Below, piece by piece: positions 16,279-24,710 of a DNA stretch of 38,625 nt. Below the pieces are notes generated by a model. It had not been told where the DNA came from. It was given only the letters and a program-made list of their open reading frames with translations, and made no database searches. Where the stretch lies: NCBI RefSeq assembly GCF_004364325.1, contig NZ_SOCP01000037.1:1-38625 (forward strand). The letters run 5' to 3'. A program made the translations under genes and the position numbers. This DNA is from Actinophytocola oryzae (GTDB lineage Bacteria > Actinomycetota > Actinomycetes > Mycobacteriales > Pseudonocardiaceae). Each line of letters opens with the position of its first letter. Position 1 is the first letter of the stretch.

Positions 16279-16794
16279 ATGGCGACCGACGACGCGAGCT
16301 GTGCGGTAGCGCACGGCGACGCTCCCGGGGAGAAGGCGAGCCGCACGCTGGTGGCGGTGTTCGCGTCCCCCGTGGCGGACCTGCTGCTGCGCTACGGCCA
16401 CGACCTCGGCTACCGGACCGTCCTCGTGGAGCCCGAGCGCGGCCGGGTGACCAACGACGAGCAGACGACGGCCGAGGTGCTCACCCACTTCCCGCCGCTC
16501 GACGACGACGCCGACGTCGTGGTCACCGACCACCACCGCGTCGAGCTGGGCCCGATGCTCGCCGAGGCCCTCAAACAACCGACGCGGTGGCTCGGTGTCA
16601 TGGGCAACCCCCGCCACCAGGGCCCGCACGTGGCCGCGCTGAAGGAGCTGGGCCTCCCCGACAGCGAGATCGCCCGCGTGCACCGCCCGATCGGCCTCAA
16701 CATCGGCTCCCGCACGCCCCCGGAGATCGCGATGGCGACACTGGCCGGGCTGGTCGCCGACCGGAACGGCAAACCGGGCGGCTTCGAGTTCTGA
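16279..16794 (+). CDS. XdhC-family protein, C-terminal Rossmann domain only
   Basis: 171-residue protein of the XdhC/CoxI group, which supplies sulfurated molybdenum cofactor to xanthine-dehydrogenase-type enzymes. Only the C-terminal Rossmann domain is present: a nucleotide-binding strand at about 23-30, the conserved GVMGNPRH region near 115, then IARVHRPIGLNIGSRTPPEIA in two adjoining parts. Full-length XdhC proteins have an additional N-terminal part, so this is a short version. No molybdenum hydroxylase gene is nearby; the only other molybdenum-related gene is the molbindin at 31673. The ATG overlaps a possible start of the divergent nudC. The TGA abuts the MocR stop to form TGATCA. Confidence 0.85.
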   Translation: MATDDASCAVAHGDAPGEKASRTLVAVFASPVADLLLRYGHDLGYRTVLVEPERGRVTNDEQTTAEVLTHFPPLDDDADVVVTDHHRVELGPMLAEALKQPTRWLGVMGNPRHQGPHVAALKELGLPDSEIARVHRPIGLNIGSRTPPEIAMATLAGLVADRNGKPGGFEF

Positions 16795-18192
16795 TCAGCC
16801 CAGCGCCTCGCGGAGCAGCGCGACGGCCCCGGGGATATCGGTGTCGCTGATGTTGCCGTAGCCCAGGACGAGCGCGCGGTCCGGCGAGCCTGCCACGCGG
16901 TAGTCGTCGAGGTCGGCCAGGCGCAGGCCCGCGTCGGCCGCCGCGCGGACGGTCGCGCGGGTGCCGGTGGCCTCGGGCAGGTGTAGCAGGATGTGCAGCC
17001 CGGCGGCGGTGCCCGCGACCCGTCCCGAGGGCACCTCGGCGCCGAGCACGCGGACCAGCAGGTCGCGGCGGGCTCGGAACCGTCGCCGTCCGGCACGCAG
17101 GTGCGCGTCGTACCAGCCGCGGTCGACGAACGTGGCGAGCGCGAGCTGGTCGAGCACCGGCGGCGCGACCGCCACCGGGTTCGCCGCACGCAGTGCGCCG
17201 GTCATCGCGGTGGGCGCGACCAGCCAGCCGAGACCGAGTGCCGGCGAGAGCGTCTTGCTGACCGAGCCGAGGAGGAACACCCGGCGCGGGTCCATGCCCT
17301 GCATGACGGCGACGGGGTGGCGGTCGTAGCGGAACTCGGCGTCGTAGTCGTCCTCGATGACGTAGCCGTCCGCCTCCCGAGCCCAGCGCACCAGGCTCGC
17401 GCGCCGCTCGGGTGACAGCACGGTCCCGGTCGGGAACTGGTGTGCCGCGCCGACGACGACCGCCCGCGCGGCGGTGCGCGCCAGCTCGTCCACCCGCAGG
17501 CCGTCCCCGTCGACTGGCACGGGGTGCACCCGCAGACCCGCGGTCGCGGCGGCGTCACGCAGCCTGCCCCAGCCGGGGTCCTCGACGGCCACGTCGGCGA
17601 TCCCCTCACCACGCAGGGTGCGGCACACGCGGACGAGACCGTCGGTCACCCCCGTGCACACCGACACGGCGGTCGCGGGTGCGTCCGCGCCCCGGGAGCG
17701 TCGCAGGTACTGGGCGATGGTCGTGCGCAGCACCTCGTGCCCGGCGGGGTCGGGCAGGCCGAGGTCGTAGTGGACGGCGGAGCCGGTCACCGCGCGCACG
17801 GCGTCCGCCCAGCGGCGGCGGGGGAACGCCCGCAGGTCGGGCAGTCCCGGCGCGAGGTCGTACCGGACCGGGCTGGGCACGAGGGTGGGTCTCGCCTGTG
17901 TGGCAGGCGCGGTGTCCGGCACCCACGAGACCCGGGTGGCCGAGCCGACCCTGGCCGCGAGGTAGCCCTCGGCGACGAGCCTGCCGTACGCCTCCGTCAC
18001 GACCCAGCGCGAGCAGCCCAGCTCCTCGGCGAGCGCGCGGCTGGGTGGCACGGCGGCGTTCTCGGGCAGCCTGCCGGTGCGGATCGCGGTGCGCAGCGCG
18101 TGTGCGAGGCGGTCGTGCAGGCGGCGGCCGGGCTCCGGCGGGCCGATGTCCAGGAGCGTCGCCCACGCAAAATTGGTCTGGGAAACCGCCAC
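16795..18192 (-). CDS. MocR/PdxR-family regulator (GntR HTH fused to aminotransferase fold)
   Basis: 466-residue regulator with a GntR winged helix (residues 25-90, VPPSRALAEELGCSRWVVTE) joined to a type I aminotransferase domain (about 108-466). The PLP lysine K313 (SVSKTLSPALG) and DDYDAEFRY (281-289) are present, so it should bind PLP. Characterised relatives control pyridoxine or GABA/taurine genes. It is divergent from an aldo/keto reductase with only 46 bp between starts, which suggests that gene as target; a pyridoxal reductase role for the neighbour is a guess. The GTG at 18192 lies 8 nt from TACGCT, a possible -10; longer frames upstream would run through the divergent gene. Confidence 0.9.
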   Translation of the reverse strand: MAVSQTNFAWATLLDIGPPEPGRRLHDRLAHALRTAIRTGRLPENAAVPPSRALAEELGCSRWVVTEAYGRLVAEGYLAARVGSATRVSWVPDTAPATQARPTLVPSPVRYDLAPGLPDLRAFPRRRWADAVRAVTGSAVHYDLGLPDPAGHEVLRTTIAQYLRRSRGADAPATAVSVCTGVTDGLVRVCRTLRGEGIADVAVEDPGWGRLRDAAATAGLRVHPVPVDGDGLRVDELARTAARAVVVGAAHQFPTGTVLSPERRASLVRWAREADGYVIEDDYDAEFRYDRHPVAVMQGMDPRRVFLLGSVSKTLSPALGLGWLVAPTAMTGALRAANPVAVAPPVLDQLALATFVDRGWYDAHLRAGRRRFRARRDLLVRVLGAEVPSGRVAGTAAGLHILLHLPEATGTRATVRAAADAGLRLADLDDYRVAGSPDRALVLGYGNISDTDIPGAVALLREALG

Positions 18193-18238
18193 GGAATTGG
18201 AGCGTACTCCCGTGCCGAATCGCCCTAGCGTGATCGGC
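18193..18238. promoter_or_regulatory. overlapping divergent promoters of mocR-like gene and aldo/keto reductase
   Basis: On the plus strand TAGCGT (18226-18231) ends 7 nt before the reductase ATG. On the minus strand TACGCT ends 8 nt before the regulator GTG. Only 46 bp separate the starts, so the two promoters overlap and one bound regulator could control both. No clear repeat pair was found. Confidence 0.45.
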
Positions 18239-19180
18239 ATGACGGAGAAACTGGTACTTGGGGCGATGCTGTTCGGGACCGTGCAGGACGAGCGACGGTC
18301 GTTCGAGCTGCTGGACCGCTTCGTGGCGGCGGGCGGGGTGTGGATCGACACGGCGAACTGCTACGCGTTCTGGGAGGACCCCAGCGGCTTCGGCACGCAG
18401 AGCGAGACGCTGCTCGGGCGGTGGTTCGCGAGCCGCCCCGGCGTGCGCGAGCGCGTGAAGATCAGCACGAAGGTGGGCTGCGAGCCGCTGGAGGCGGGCC
18501 GCTTCCCGGAGACGGCCGAGGGCCTCGCGGCCGGCGTGATCAAGAACGGCATCGAGGCCAGCCTGCGGCGCCTCGGCACCGACCACGTCGAGCTGTACTG
18601 GGCCCACAAGCCGGACCCGGTGACGCCGCTGGAGGAGACGGTCGCCGCGTTCGACGAGCTGGTCTCCGCCGGGCTGGTCGATCGCCTGGGGGGCTCCAAC
18701 TACCCGACCTGGCAGATCGAGCGGGCCCGGGGCATCGCCCGCGCGACCGGCGCCACCGGCTTCACGGCGGTGCAGCAGCAGTACTCGTACCTGCGGCCCC
18801 GCCCGGACACGCGGCCCTCGGTCGTCCACCGCTTCGGCGCGGCCACCGACGAGGTGATCCACTACCTGGAGCACAACCCGGACATGGCGCTCTGGGCGTA
18901 CACGCCGCTGCTGAGCGGCAGCTACACGCGCACGGACAAGCCGCTGGCGCCGGAGTACGACCACGAGGGCACGAAGCGGCGCCTGGCCGCCCTCGACGAG
19001 GTGGCGGCCGAGCTGGGGACCAACCGCAACCGGGTGGTGCTGGCCTGGCTGACGGGTGCCGACCCGGTCGTCACGCCGATCGTCGGGGTGAGCACGGTGG
19101 CGCAGCTGGACGAGGCGATGGCGGGAGCGGCACTGCCCCTGACCGCCGGACAGCGGGAACGTCTGGACGCGGCCGTCTAG
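18239..19180 (+). CDS. aldo/keto reductase
   Basis: NAD(P)H-dependent oxidoreductase with the TIM-barrel AKR fold, 313 residues. The catalytic tetrad is complete: D37 and Y42 (IDTANCY), K78 (ISTKVG) and H123 (WAHKPD). The C-terminal cofactor region contains PIVGVSTVAQLDEA. It belongs to the large AKR group that reduces aldoses, aldehydes or ketones; the exact substrate is unknown. The divergent MocR-type regulator suggests a link to PLP vitamers or amines (inference). The start is supported by the -10 box TAGCGT 7 nt upstream, implying a leaderless message. Confidence 0.92.
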   Translation: MTEKLVLGAMLFGTVQDERRSFELLDRFVAAGGVWIDTANCYAFWEDPSGFGTQSETLLGRWFASRPGVRERVKISTKVGCEPLEAGRFPETAEGLAAGVIKNGIEASLRRLGTDHVELYWAHKPDPVTPLEETVAAFDELVSAGLVDRLGGSNYPTWQIERARGIARATGATGFTAVQQQYSYLRPRPDTRPSVVHRFGAATDEVIHYLEHNPDMALWAYTPLLSGSYTRTDKPLAPEYDHEGTKRRLAALDEVAAELGTNRNRVVLAWLTGADPVVTPIVGVSTVAQLDEAMAGAALPLTAGQRERLDAAV

Positions 19181-19190
19181 CATCGCGGGC

Positions 19191-19535
19191 ATGGAGGCGA
19201 CGGACCTGTTCGCGGGGATCCCGGTCACGGACTACGAGGCGGCGCGGGGCTGGTACGAGCGGCTGTTCGGTGCCCCGCCCGCCTTCTTCCCCCACGACAC
19301 CGAAGCGGTCTGGGCACTGGCCGAGCACCGCTACGTGTACGTGGTGCGGGACCCGGAGCACGCCGGTCACGCACGGGTCATGGTGTTCGTGGCCGACCTC
19401 GACGCCCACGTGGCGGACCTCGCGGGTCGCGGCCTGACGCCGTCGAAGGAGGAGACCCACGGCGAGGGCGTCCGCAAGATCACCTACACCGACGCGGACG
19501 GCAACGAGACCTCCTTCGGCGGCGCCCCCTCATAG
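19191..19535 (+). CDS. VOC-superfamily (glyoxalase/bleomycin-resistance fold) protein
   Basis: Small 114-residue protein with two beta-alpha-beta-beta-beta modules. The first begins LFAGIPVTDYEAARGWYERLFG, typical of VOC domains when read as strand then helix; the second runs through VMVFVADLDAHVADLAGRG to YTDADGNETSFGG. Metal ligands are not evident, so it may be a binding or resistance protein rather than a metalloenzyme. TAGCAT, whose first three bases are the reductase stop codon, lies 7 nt before the ATG, suggesting its own leaderless promoter. The stop overlaps the stop of the convergent kinase-like gene by 6 bp. Confidence 0.88.
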   Translation: MEATDLFAGIPVTDYEAARGWYERLFGAPPAFFPHDTEAVWALAEHRYVYVVRDPEHAGHARVMVFVADLDAHVADLAGRGLTPSKEETHGEGVRKITYTDADGNETSFGGAPS

Positions 19536-20528
19536 CGTGGGGAACGCCGTGTGCACCTCGCCGTCGAACAGCTTCCAGTAGAAACCGTTCATCCTCGCGG
19601 CGGCGGCGGCGTGCCTGGCCAGGATCGCGGCCGCGACCGGCGGCACGTCGTCCGGTACGAGCTCCGCGGCGCACCGGCGCACGTACTCGTCGCGGGAGGC
19701 GAAACCGGCCGTGTCGGCAGGCACCGGTATCCCGCAGGCGGCGGTCACCAGCCAGTTGACCAGCCGCATCGCGGCGTAGTCGGCGTCGTGTGTGGCGTTG
19801 CGGCCGACGAAGTCGCGCTCGGCGGGCGACAGCTCGAAGCGCGGCGAGGTGACGAGCCCGAAGTCGGTGAGGTAGATCCGGTCGCCGTCGGTGCGCATGT
19901 TGCCGAGGTGCCCGTCCATGTGCAGCAGCTCGCGGTCGCGCAGGAACGTCACGATGTCCGCGAACTGCCGCTCGACCGCGGCCGCCCTGTCCTCGGTCAG
20001 CCAGTCGAGTACCGGGTGCGGGAGGTACTGGCTGAACAACACGAGGCTGTGGGAGGCGGCGGCCAGCGCCTCGAGGCGGGCACGCACGGCCGGGTGGCCG
20101 TCCAGTGCGGCCACGACCGCCTCGATGTCGTCGTGCTCCGGCGCGACCGGTGGGCGGCCGGGCAGTACCCGCCAGTGGTACAGCAGGGGGAACGACTCCG
20201 TCTCGCCCGCCAGGACCGCCTCGGTGACGATCACGTTCGCGGCCAGCTCACGCCACGCGTTGAAGCCGGGGCTGACGACGCCGTACTGGCAGTACACCGG
20301 CACGTCGAACAGGTTCGCGGTGGAGAGCGGGTTGGCGCGCTCCAGGTCGGTCAGCGGGATGCGCTTGACGAACACCGGCACGCCGTCGACGTCGAGCCTC
20401 GCCGAGCCGCCGCCCACCCCCACGCCGACGGCCTGCCCCGTGTCCACGAGGGCGGCCAGCTCGTCGTCGTCACGGGCGGCGAGGTAGGCCGAGAGGCTTT
20501 CGTGGCGTGCGTGTTCGCCGGTCGTCAT
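19530..20528 (-). CDS. protein-kinase-fold protein of unknown target
   Basis: 332-residue soluble protein with a full set of kinase motifs in order: glycine-rich segment GVGVGGGSARL (35-45), ATP lysine K55 (VFVKR), catalytic loop HMDGHLGN (203-210) with D205 and N210, and DFG (222-224). The loop resembles aminoglycoside/choline-type kinases (HGDLHPGN) as much as Ser/Thr kinases. It lacks a membrane segment and sensor domain. It could phosphorylate a protein or a small molecule; the sequence does not decide. It stands alone, convergent with the VOC gene and divergent from the SDR operon. The ATG at 20528 is the first plausible start; the longer open frame runs into the divergent operon. Confidence 0.8.
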   Translation of the reverse strand: MTTGEHARHESLSAYLAARDDDELAALVDTGQAVGVGVGGGSARLDVDGVPVFVKRIPLTDLERANPLSTANLFDVPVYCQYGVVSPGFNAWRELAANVIVTEAVLAGETESFPLLYHWRVLPGRPPVAPEHDDIEAVVAALDGHPAVRARLEALAAASHSLVLFSQYLPHPVLDWLTEDRAAAVERQFADIVTFLRDRELLHMDGHLGNMRTDGDRIYLTDFGLVTSPRFELSPAERDFVGRNATHDADYAAMRLVNWLVTAACGIPVPADTAGFASRDEYVRRCAAELVPDDVPPVAAAILARHAAAAARMNGFYWKLFDGEVHTAFPTL

Positions 20529-20583
20529 CACACAATCATCCCCGGGGCGCCGGTTGCCCGGGCCGCACGCGCGAGGTAACTTA

Positions 20584-20599
20584 CTAAGCGCTTGCTTAG
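20584..20599. promoter_or_regulatory. palindromic operator of the acyl-CoA operon
   Basis: CTAAGC-GCTT-GCTTAG has perfect 6-bp arms, directly upstream of the SDR gene. This sequence type is typical of TetR-family regulators of acyl-CoA metabolism in actinobacteria. The TetR gene closing the operon (24084) is the natural candidate to bind it (inference). Confidence 0.65.
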
Positions 20600-20622
20600 C
20601 TCGTCGAGATGAAGGAGAACCT

Positions 20623-21378
20623 GTGGCCCCGTCCCGTGTCGCGATCGTCACCGGTGCCGCGCGTGGCATTGGTGCCGCCGTTGCCAAGCGTCTTGCCAAG
20701 GACGGCTGCGCGGTGGGTGTGCTCGACCTTGCCGAGGACAACTGCAAGGACACCGTCGCGGCCATCCAGGCCGCGGGCGGCACGGCGTTGGCCGTCGGGG
20801 CGGACGTGTCCGTCGCCGACCAGGTCGCCGCCGCCGTCGGGAAGGTCGCCGAGGAGCTGGGTGCACCCACGGTGCTGGTCAACAACGCGGGCATCCTGCG
20901 GGACAACCTGATCTTCAAGATGTCCGAGGACGACTGGGACCTCGTGCTGGGCGTGCACCTGCGCGGCGCGTTCCTGATGAGCCGCGAGACCCAGAAGCAC
21001 ATGACCGAGCAGAAGTGGGGCAGGATCGTCAACCTGTCCAGCACCTCCGCGCTCGGCAACCGGGGCCAGGTCAACTACTCCGCGGCCAAGGCGGGCATGC
21101 AGGGCTTCACCAAGACCCTCGCCATCGAGCTGGGCAAGTTCGGCGTCACCGCCAACGCCATCGCGCCGGGGTTCATCGAGACCGAGATGACCGCCTCGAC
21201 CGCGGCGCGGGTCGGCGTCGACTTCCAGCAGTTCAAGGACGGCGCGGCCGCCGCCATCCCCGTGCGGCGGGTCGGCCAGCCGGAGGACGTCGCCGCCGTG
21301 GCGTCGTTCCTCGCCAGCGAGGAGGCCGGGTTCGTGTCCGGACAGGTGATCTACGTGGCCGGCGGGCCACAGGACTGA
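20623..21378 (+). CDS. short-chain dehydrogenase (FabG-like; 3-hydroxyacyl-CoA dehydrogenase candidate)
   Basis: 251-residue SDR with cofactor motif TGAARGIG (10-17), NNAG, the catalytic serine in NLSSTSALG, and YSAAK. Sequence style is close to FabG (3-oxoacyl reductase). In this operon, beside a MaoC hydratase and two acyl-CoA dehydrogenases, oxidation of 3-hydroxyacyl-CoA is the more likely role (inference). The GTG at 20623 is supported by AAGGAG 6 nt upstream. First gene of a five-gene operon behind a palindromic operator. Confidence 0.93.
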   Translation: MAPSRVAIVTGAARGIGAAVAKRLAKDGCAVGVLDLAEDNCKDTVAAIQAAGGTALAVGADVSVADQVAAAVGKVAEELGAPTVLVNNAGILRDNLIFKMSEDDWDLVLGVHLRGAFLMSRETQKHMTEQKWGRIVNLSSTSALGNRGQVNYSAAKAGMQGFTKTLAIELGKFGVTANAIAPGFIETEMTASTAARVGVDFQQFKDGAAAAIPVRRVGQPEDVAAVASFLASEEAGFVSGQVIYVAGGPQD

Positions 21379-21386
21379 GGCACCCC

Positions 21387-21839
21387 ATGCGGATCTTCAC
21401 CAACCTCGACGAGCTGACCGCCGCCAAGGGCGAGCACCTCGGCCACGGCGCGTGGCACACGGTCACCCAGGACCAGGTCGACCAGTTCGCCGAGGCGACC
21501 GGCGACCACCAGTGGATCCACGTCGACACCGAGAAGGCGAAGGCGGGCCCGTTCGGCGCGACCATCGCGCACGGGTACCTCACGCTGTCGCTGATCCCCT
21601 TCCTCGGCAAGGAGATCCTGCGCGTCGACGGCCTCAGGATGGGCATCAACTACGGGCTCGGCAAGGTGCGGTTCCCGTCCGTCGTGCCGGTCGGGTCGCG
21701 GATCCGGGCCGGGGTCGAGCTGATCGACATCGCCGACCGCCCGCAGGGCAAGCAGGCGAGCTACCGCTGGACCATCGAGATCGAGGGCAGCGACAAGCCG
21801 GCCTGTGTCGCCGAGACGATTGTGGTGTATGTCCCGTGA
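21387..21839 (+). CDS. MaoC-like enoyl-CoA hydratase
   Basis: Single hot-dog-fold hydratase of 150 residues. The R-hydratase signature is intact: ATGDHQWIHVD supplies the catalytic Asp and His, and GPFGATIAHGYLTLSL follows. It would add water to trans-2-enoyl-CoA made by the dehydrogenases downstream and pass 3-hydroxyacyl-CoA to the SDR. ATG start 8 bp after the SDR stop; it ends in a GTGA overlap with the first acyl-CoA dehydrogenase. Confidence 0.92.
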   Translation: MRIFTNLDELTAAKGEHLGHGAWHTVTQDQVDQFAEATGDHQWIHVDTEKAKAGPFGATIAHGYLTLSLIPFLGKEILRVDGLRMGINYGLGKVRFPSVVPVGSRIRAGVELIDIADRPQGKQASYRWTIEIEGSDKPACVAETIVVYVP

Positions 21840-23005
21840 ACGAGGTCGAGCTGCGGGAGCTGACCCGCGAGTTCCTCGGTCGGAACGATCCGGCCACCAT
21901 GGACCACCTGGACTTCCTCCGGGCACGGTTCGACGCCGGGCTCGCCTGGGTGCACTTCCCGGCCGGGCTCGGCGGGCTCGGCCTGCCCCGCCAGCTCCAG
22001 TCCGTTGTGGACGAGGAGCTGAAGGGCACGCCGGACAACGACCCCCGACGCATCGGCATCGGCCTCGGCATGGCCGCGCCGACGATCCTCACCTTCGGCA
22101 CCGACGAGCAGAAGCAGCGCTACCTGCGTCCACTGTGGATCGGCGAGGAGGTCTGGTGCCAGCTCTTCTCCGAGCCCGGCGCGGGTTCCGACCTCGCCGC
22201 CGCGGGCACCAGGGCCGTCAAGGACGGCGACGACTGGCTCGTCACCGGGCAGAAGGTCTGGACGTCCAGCGCCCACAACGCCCGGTTCGCGATCCTGCTG
22301 GCCCGCACCGACCCCGACCTGCCCAAGCACGCGGGGCTCTCGTACTTCGTCCTCGACATGACCGATCCCGGCGTCGACGTCCGGCCGCTGCGCCAGATCA
22401 CCGGCGAGGCGGAGTTCAACGAGGTCTTCATGACCGACGCGCGCGTGCCGGACGCGAACCGGCTCGGCGCGGTCGGCGAGGGCTGGAAGGTCGCCCAGAC
22501 CACGCTGATGAACGAGCGCATCGCCATCGGCAGCCGCCCCGCGAGCGGCAACACCATGGTCGACGTCGTCGCGCAGACCTGGCGTGACACCCCGGAGAAC
22601 CACACACCCGAGCTGCAGGACCGGCTGGTCGCACTGTGGTCGCGGTCGGAGGCGTTGCGGCTGGCTGGTGAGCGGCTGCGCCAGCAGCTCGCGGTCGGCG
22701 CGCCGGGGCCCGAGGGCTCGGCGATGAAGCTGACGTTCGCCCAGCTCGCGCAGCAGCTGTCCGGCCTCGAGGTCGAGCTGCGTGGCGCCGACGGCCTTCG
22801 CTACGACGACTGGACCATGCGGCGCCCGGAGAAGGTCGAGTTCATCGGCCGCGACGCCGGTTACCGCTACCTGCGGGCGAAGGGCAACTCGATCGAGGGC
22901 GGCACCTCCGAGGTACTGCGCAACATCATCGCCGAGCGGGTGCTCGGGCTGCCCGCGGAACCCCGCACGGACACCAAGGTCGCGTGGAAGGACCTGCCGC
23001 GATGA
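21836..23005 (+). CDS. acyl-CoA dehydrogenase, subunit 1
   Basis: FAD-dependent acyl-CoA dehydrogenase of 389 residues. LFSEPGAGSDLAA (near residue 111) and the WTSSAHNARFAILLART flavin strand are standard. NSIEGGTSEVLRNIIAERVLGLP near the C-terminus carries the glutamate at the usual catalytic-base position (read as IEGGTSEV). It is directly followed, with ATGA overlap, by a second, more divergent dehydrogenase, the arrangement of heteromeric alpha2beta2 FadE enzymes known from mycobacterial steroid and lipid catabolism. The chain or ring substrate cannot be told from sequence. GTG start overlapping the MaoC stop. Confidence 0.93.
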   Translation: MNEVELRELTREFLGRNDPATMDHLDFLRARFDAGLAWVHFPAGLGGLGLPRQLQSVVDEELKGTPDNDPRRIGIGLGMAAPTILTFGTDEQKQRYLRPLWIGEEVWCQLFSEPGAGSDLAAAGTRAVKDGDDWLVTGQKVWTSSAHNARFAILLARTDPDLPKHAGLSYFVLDMTDPGVDVRPLRQITGEAEFNEVFMTDARVPDANRLGAVGEGWKVAQTTLMNERIAIGSRPASGNTMVDVVAQTWRDTPENHTPELQDRLVALWSRSEALRLAGERLRQQLAVGAPGPEGSAMKLTFAQLAQQLSGLEVELRGADGLRYDDWTMRRPEKVEFIGRDAGYRYLRAKGNSIEGGTSEVLRNIIAERVLGLPAEPRTDTKVAWKDLPR

Positions 23006-24087
23006 ACCTCCTGTACACCGACGTCGAGACCGATCTCCGCGCCAGCGTGCGGGATCTGCTGTCCGACCGCGCGCAGCCCACCGCCGTCCTCGCCCGCTGC
23101 GAGACCGACGAGCCCTACGACCTCGCACTGTGGCGCGAGCTGACGAGCCTCGGCGCCGCGTCGCTGCACGTGCCGGAGGAGCTGGGCGGCCAGGGTGCCT
23201 CCACGCGGGAGACCGCCGTGGTGATGGAGGAGCTGGGCCGCACGGTCGCGCCGGTGCCGTTCCTCGGTTGCGCGGTCCTCGCCACGTCCGCGCTGCTCGG
23301 CTGCAAGCCGACCGACGAGGTGCGCGGGCTGCTCGACGCGCTCGGCAACGGCTCGACGGTCGCCACGCTCGCGATCTCCCTCGCCACCGCACCGGGTTCG
23401 GTCACCACGGACGTGACCCGCACCGACGGCGGCCTGTCCGGTCGGGTCCGCTCGGTCGCCGACGCGCTGCCCGCCGACCTGCTGCTGGTGCCCGCCCAGG
23501 GTCCGGACGGCCTTGAGCTGCACGCGGTCTCCGTGTCCCAGCAGGGCGTCACGATCGACCCGGTGGTGTCGCTCGACCTGACCCGGCCGGTCTCGGACGT
23601 CACGCTCGACGGCGCGGACAGCATGCTGCTGGCCGGACCCGAGTCCGCGGAGGCCGCGGTGGACAGTGCACTGTGGACAGGCGCGGGCCTGCTGGCGTCC
23701 GAGCAGCTGGGGATCGCCGAGTGGTGCCTCGACACGACCGTCGCGTACCTGAAGGACCGCCACCAGTTCGGCAGGCCGGTCGGCTCGTTCCAGGCGCTGA
23801 AGCACCGGCTCGCGGACGTGTGGCAGGACCTCGTGCTCGCCCGCGCGGTGGCACGCAACGCAGCAGACGACCCCGGCCAGGTGTCGGCGTCGCTGGCGAA
23901 GTCGATGTGCTCGACGACGGCCGTGCACGCCGCGGAGGAGGCCGTCCAGCTGCACGGCGGCATCGGCATGACGTGGGAGCACCCCGCGCACCTGTACCTC
24001 AAGCGTGCCAAGGCGGACTCGATCGCGCTGGGCACGGCGGGGCGGCACCGCCAGCTGCTCGCGCCGCACGCCGACATCCTCGCGTGA
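23002..24087 (+). CDS. acyl-CoA dehydrogenase, subunit 2
   Basis: 361-residue acyl-CoA dehydrogenase homologue. DRHQFGRPVGSFQALKHRLAD is the FAD/dimer-interface motif, and QLHGGIGMTWEHPAHLYLKR is the conserved C-terminal stretch. The equivalent of the catalytic-glutamate loop of subunit 1 (IEGGTSEV) is absent, and the middle beta domain is weakly conserved. It is therefore probably the partner chain that completes the FAD sites of a heteromer (inference from known FadE pairs). ATG overlaps the previous stop (ATGA); its own stop overlaps the TetR GTG. Confidence 0.92.
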   Translation: MNLLYTDVETDLRASVRDLLSDRAQPTAVLARCETDEPYDLALWRELTSLGAASLHVPEELGGQGASTRETAVVMEELGRTVAPVPFLGCAVLATSALLGCKPTDEVRGLLDALGNGSTVATLAISLATAPGSVTTDVTRTDGGLSGRVRSVADALPADLLLVPAQGPDGLELHAVSVSQQGVTIDPVVSLDLTRPVSDVTLDGADSMLLAGPESAEAAVDSALWTGAGLLASEQLGIAEWCLDTTVAYLKDRHQFGRPVGSFQALKHRLADVWQDLVLARAVARNAADDPGQVSASLAKSMCSTTAVHAAEEAVQLHGGIGMTWEHPAHLYLKRAKADSIALGTAGRHRQLLAPHADILA

Positions 24088-24710
24088 GTGAGCCGCCAGA
24101 GGACTGGTGGCCGGAGGTGCGTCCCGACGCGGCCCGCCGGCTGATGGCGGCCGCCGTCGAGTCGTTCGCGAGTCGTGGCTACCACGCCACGACGACCCGC
24201 GACATCGCGACGGCGGCCGGCATGTCCCCTGCCGCGCTGTACGTGCACTTCCCGGCCAAGTCGGCGGTGCTGTTCGCGATCAGCCGCAGCGGCCACGAAC
24301 GCACGCTGCAGATGGTCAGGACCACCATGGCCGAACACGACGACCCGGTCGACGCGATGCGTGTCCTGGTCGAGCGTTTCGTCGCCTGGCACGCGAAACG
24401 CCACATGATCGCGCGGGTCGTGCAGCACGAGCTGGACGCGTTGACGCCGGAGGACCACCAGGTGGTGCTGGAACTGCGGCGGGCGACCGAGAACCTGGTC
24501 CGCGACCTGGTCACCTCGGGCGTCGACGCGGGGGTATTCACGGTGCCGGACGTGCGCATCGCCGCCCGCGCGATCCTCTCGCTCGGCATCGACGTGGCCC
24601 GCTGGTACTCCCCCACGAGCAAGCCGGCTCCCGAGGTCCTCGGCAAGCAGTACGCAGAGCTGGTGCTGAGCATGCTCGGCCATGGTGTCCGACGCCGGGA
24701 ACCGCACTGA
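24084..24710 (+). CDS. TetR-family regulator of the acyl-CoA operon
   Basis: 208-residue TetR/AcrR regulator. The HTH is at about 20-60: ESFASRGYHATTTRDIATAAGMSPAALYVHF read in two parts. The ligand domain contains MVRTTMAEHDDPVDAMRVLVERF and resembles KstR2/FadR-type proteins of actinobacteria, which bind acyl-CoA esters. It is the last gene of the operon, translationally coupled (GTGA), and the probable ligand for the operator at 20584. The gene ends inside the 53-bp repeat: the final Pro and His codons and the TGA belong to the sequence shared with the repeat at 33212. Confidence 0.92.
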   Translation: MSEPPEDWWPEVRPDAARRLMAAAVESFASRGYHATTTRDIATAAGMSPAALYVHFPAKSAVLFAISRSGHERTLQMVRTTMAEHDDPVDAMRVLVERFVAWHAKRHMIARVVQHELDALTPEDHQVVLELRRATENLVRDLVTSGVDAGVFTVPDVRIAARAILSLGIDVARWYSPTSKPAPEVLGKQYAELVLSMLGHGVRRREPH

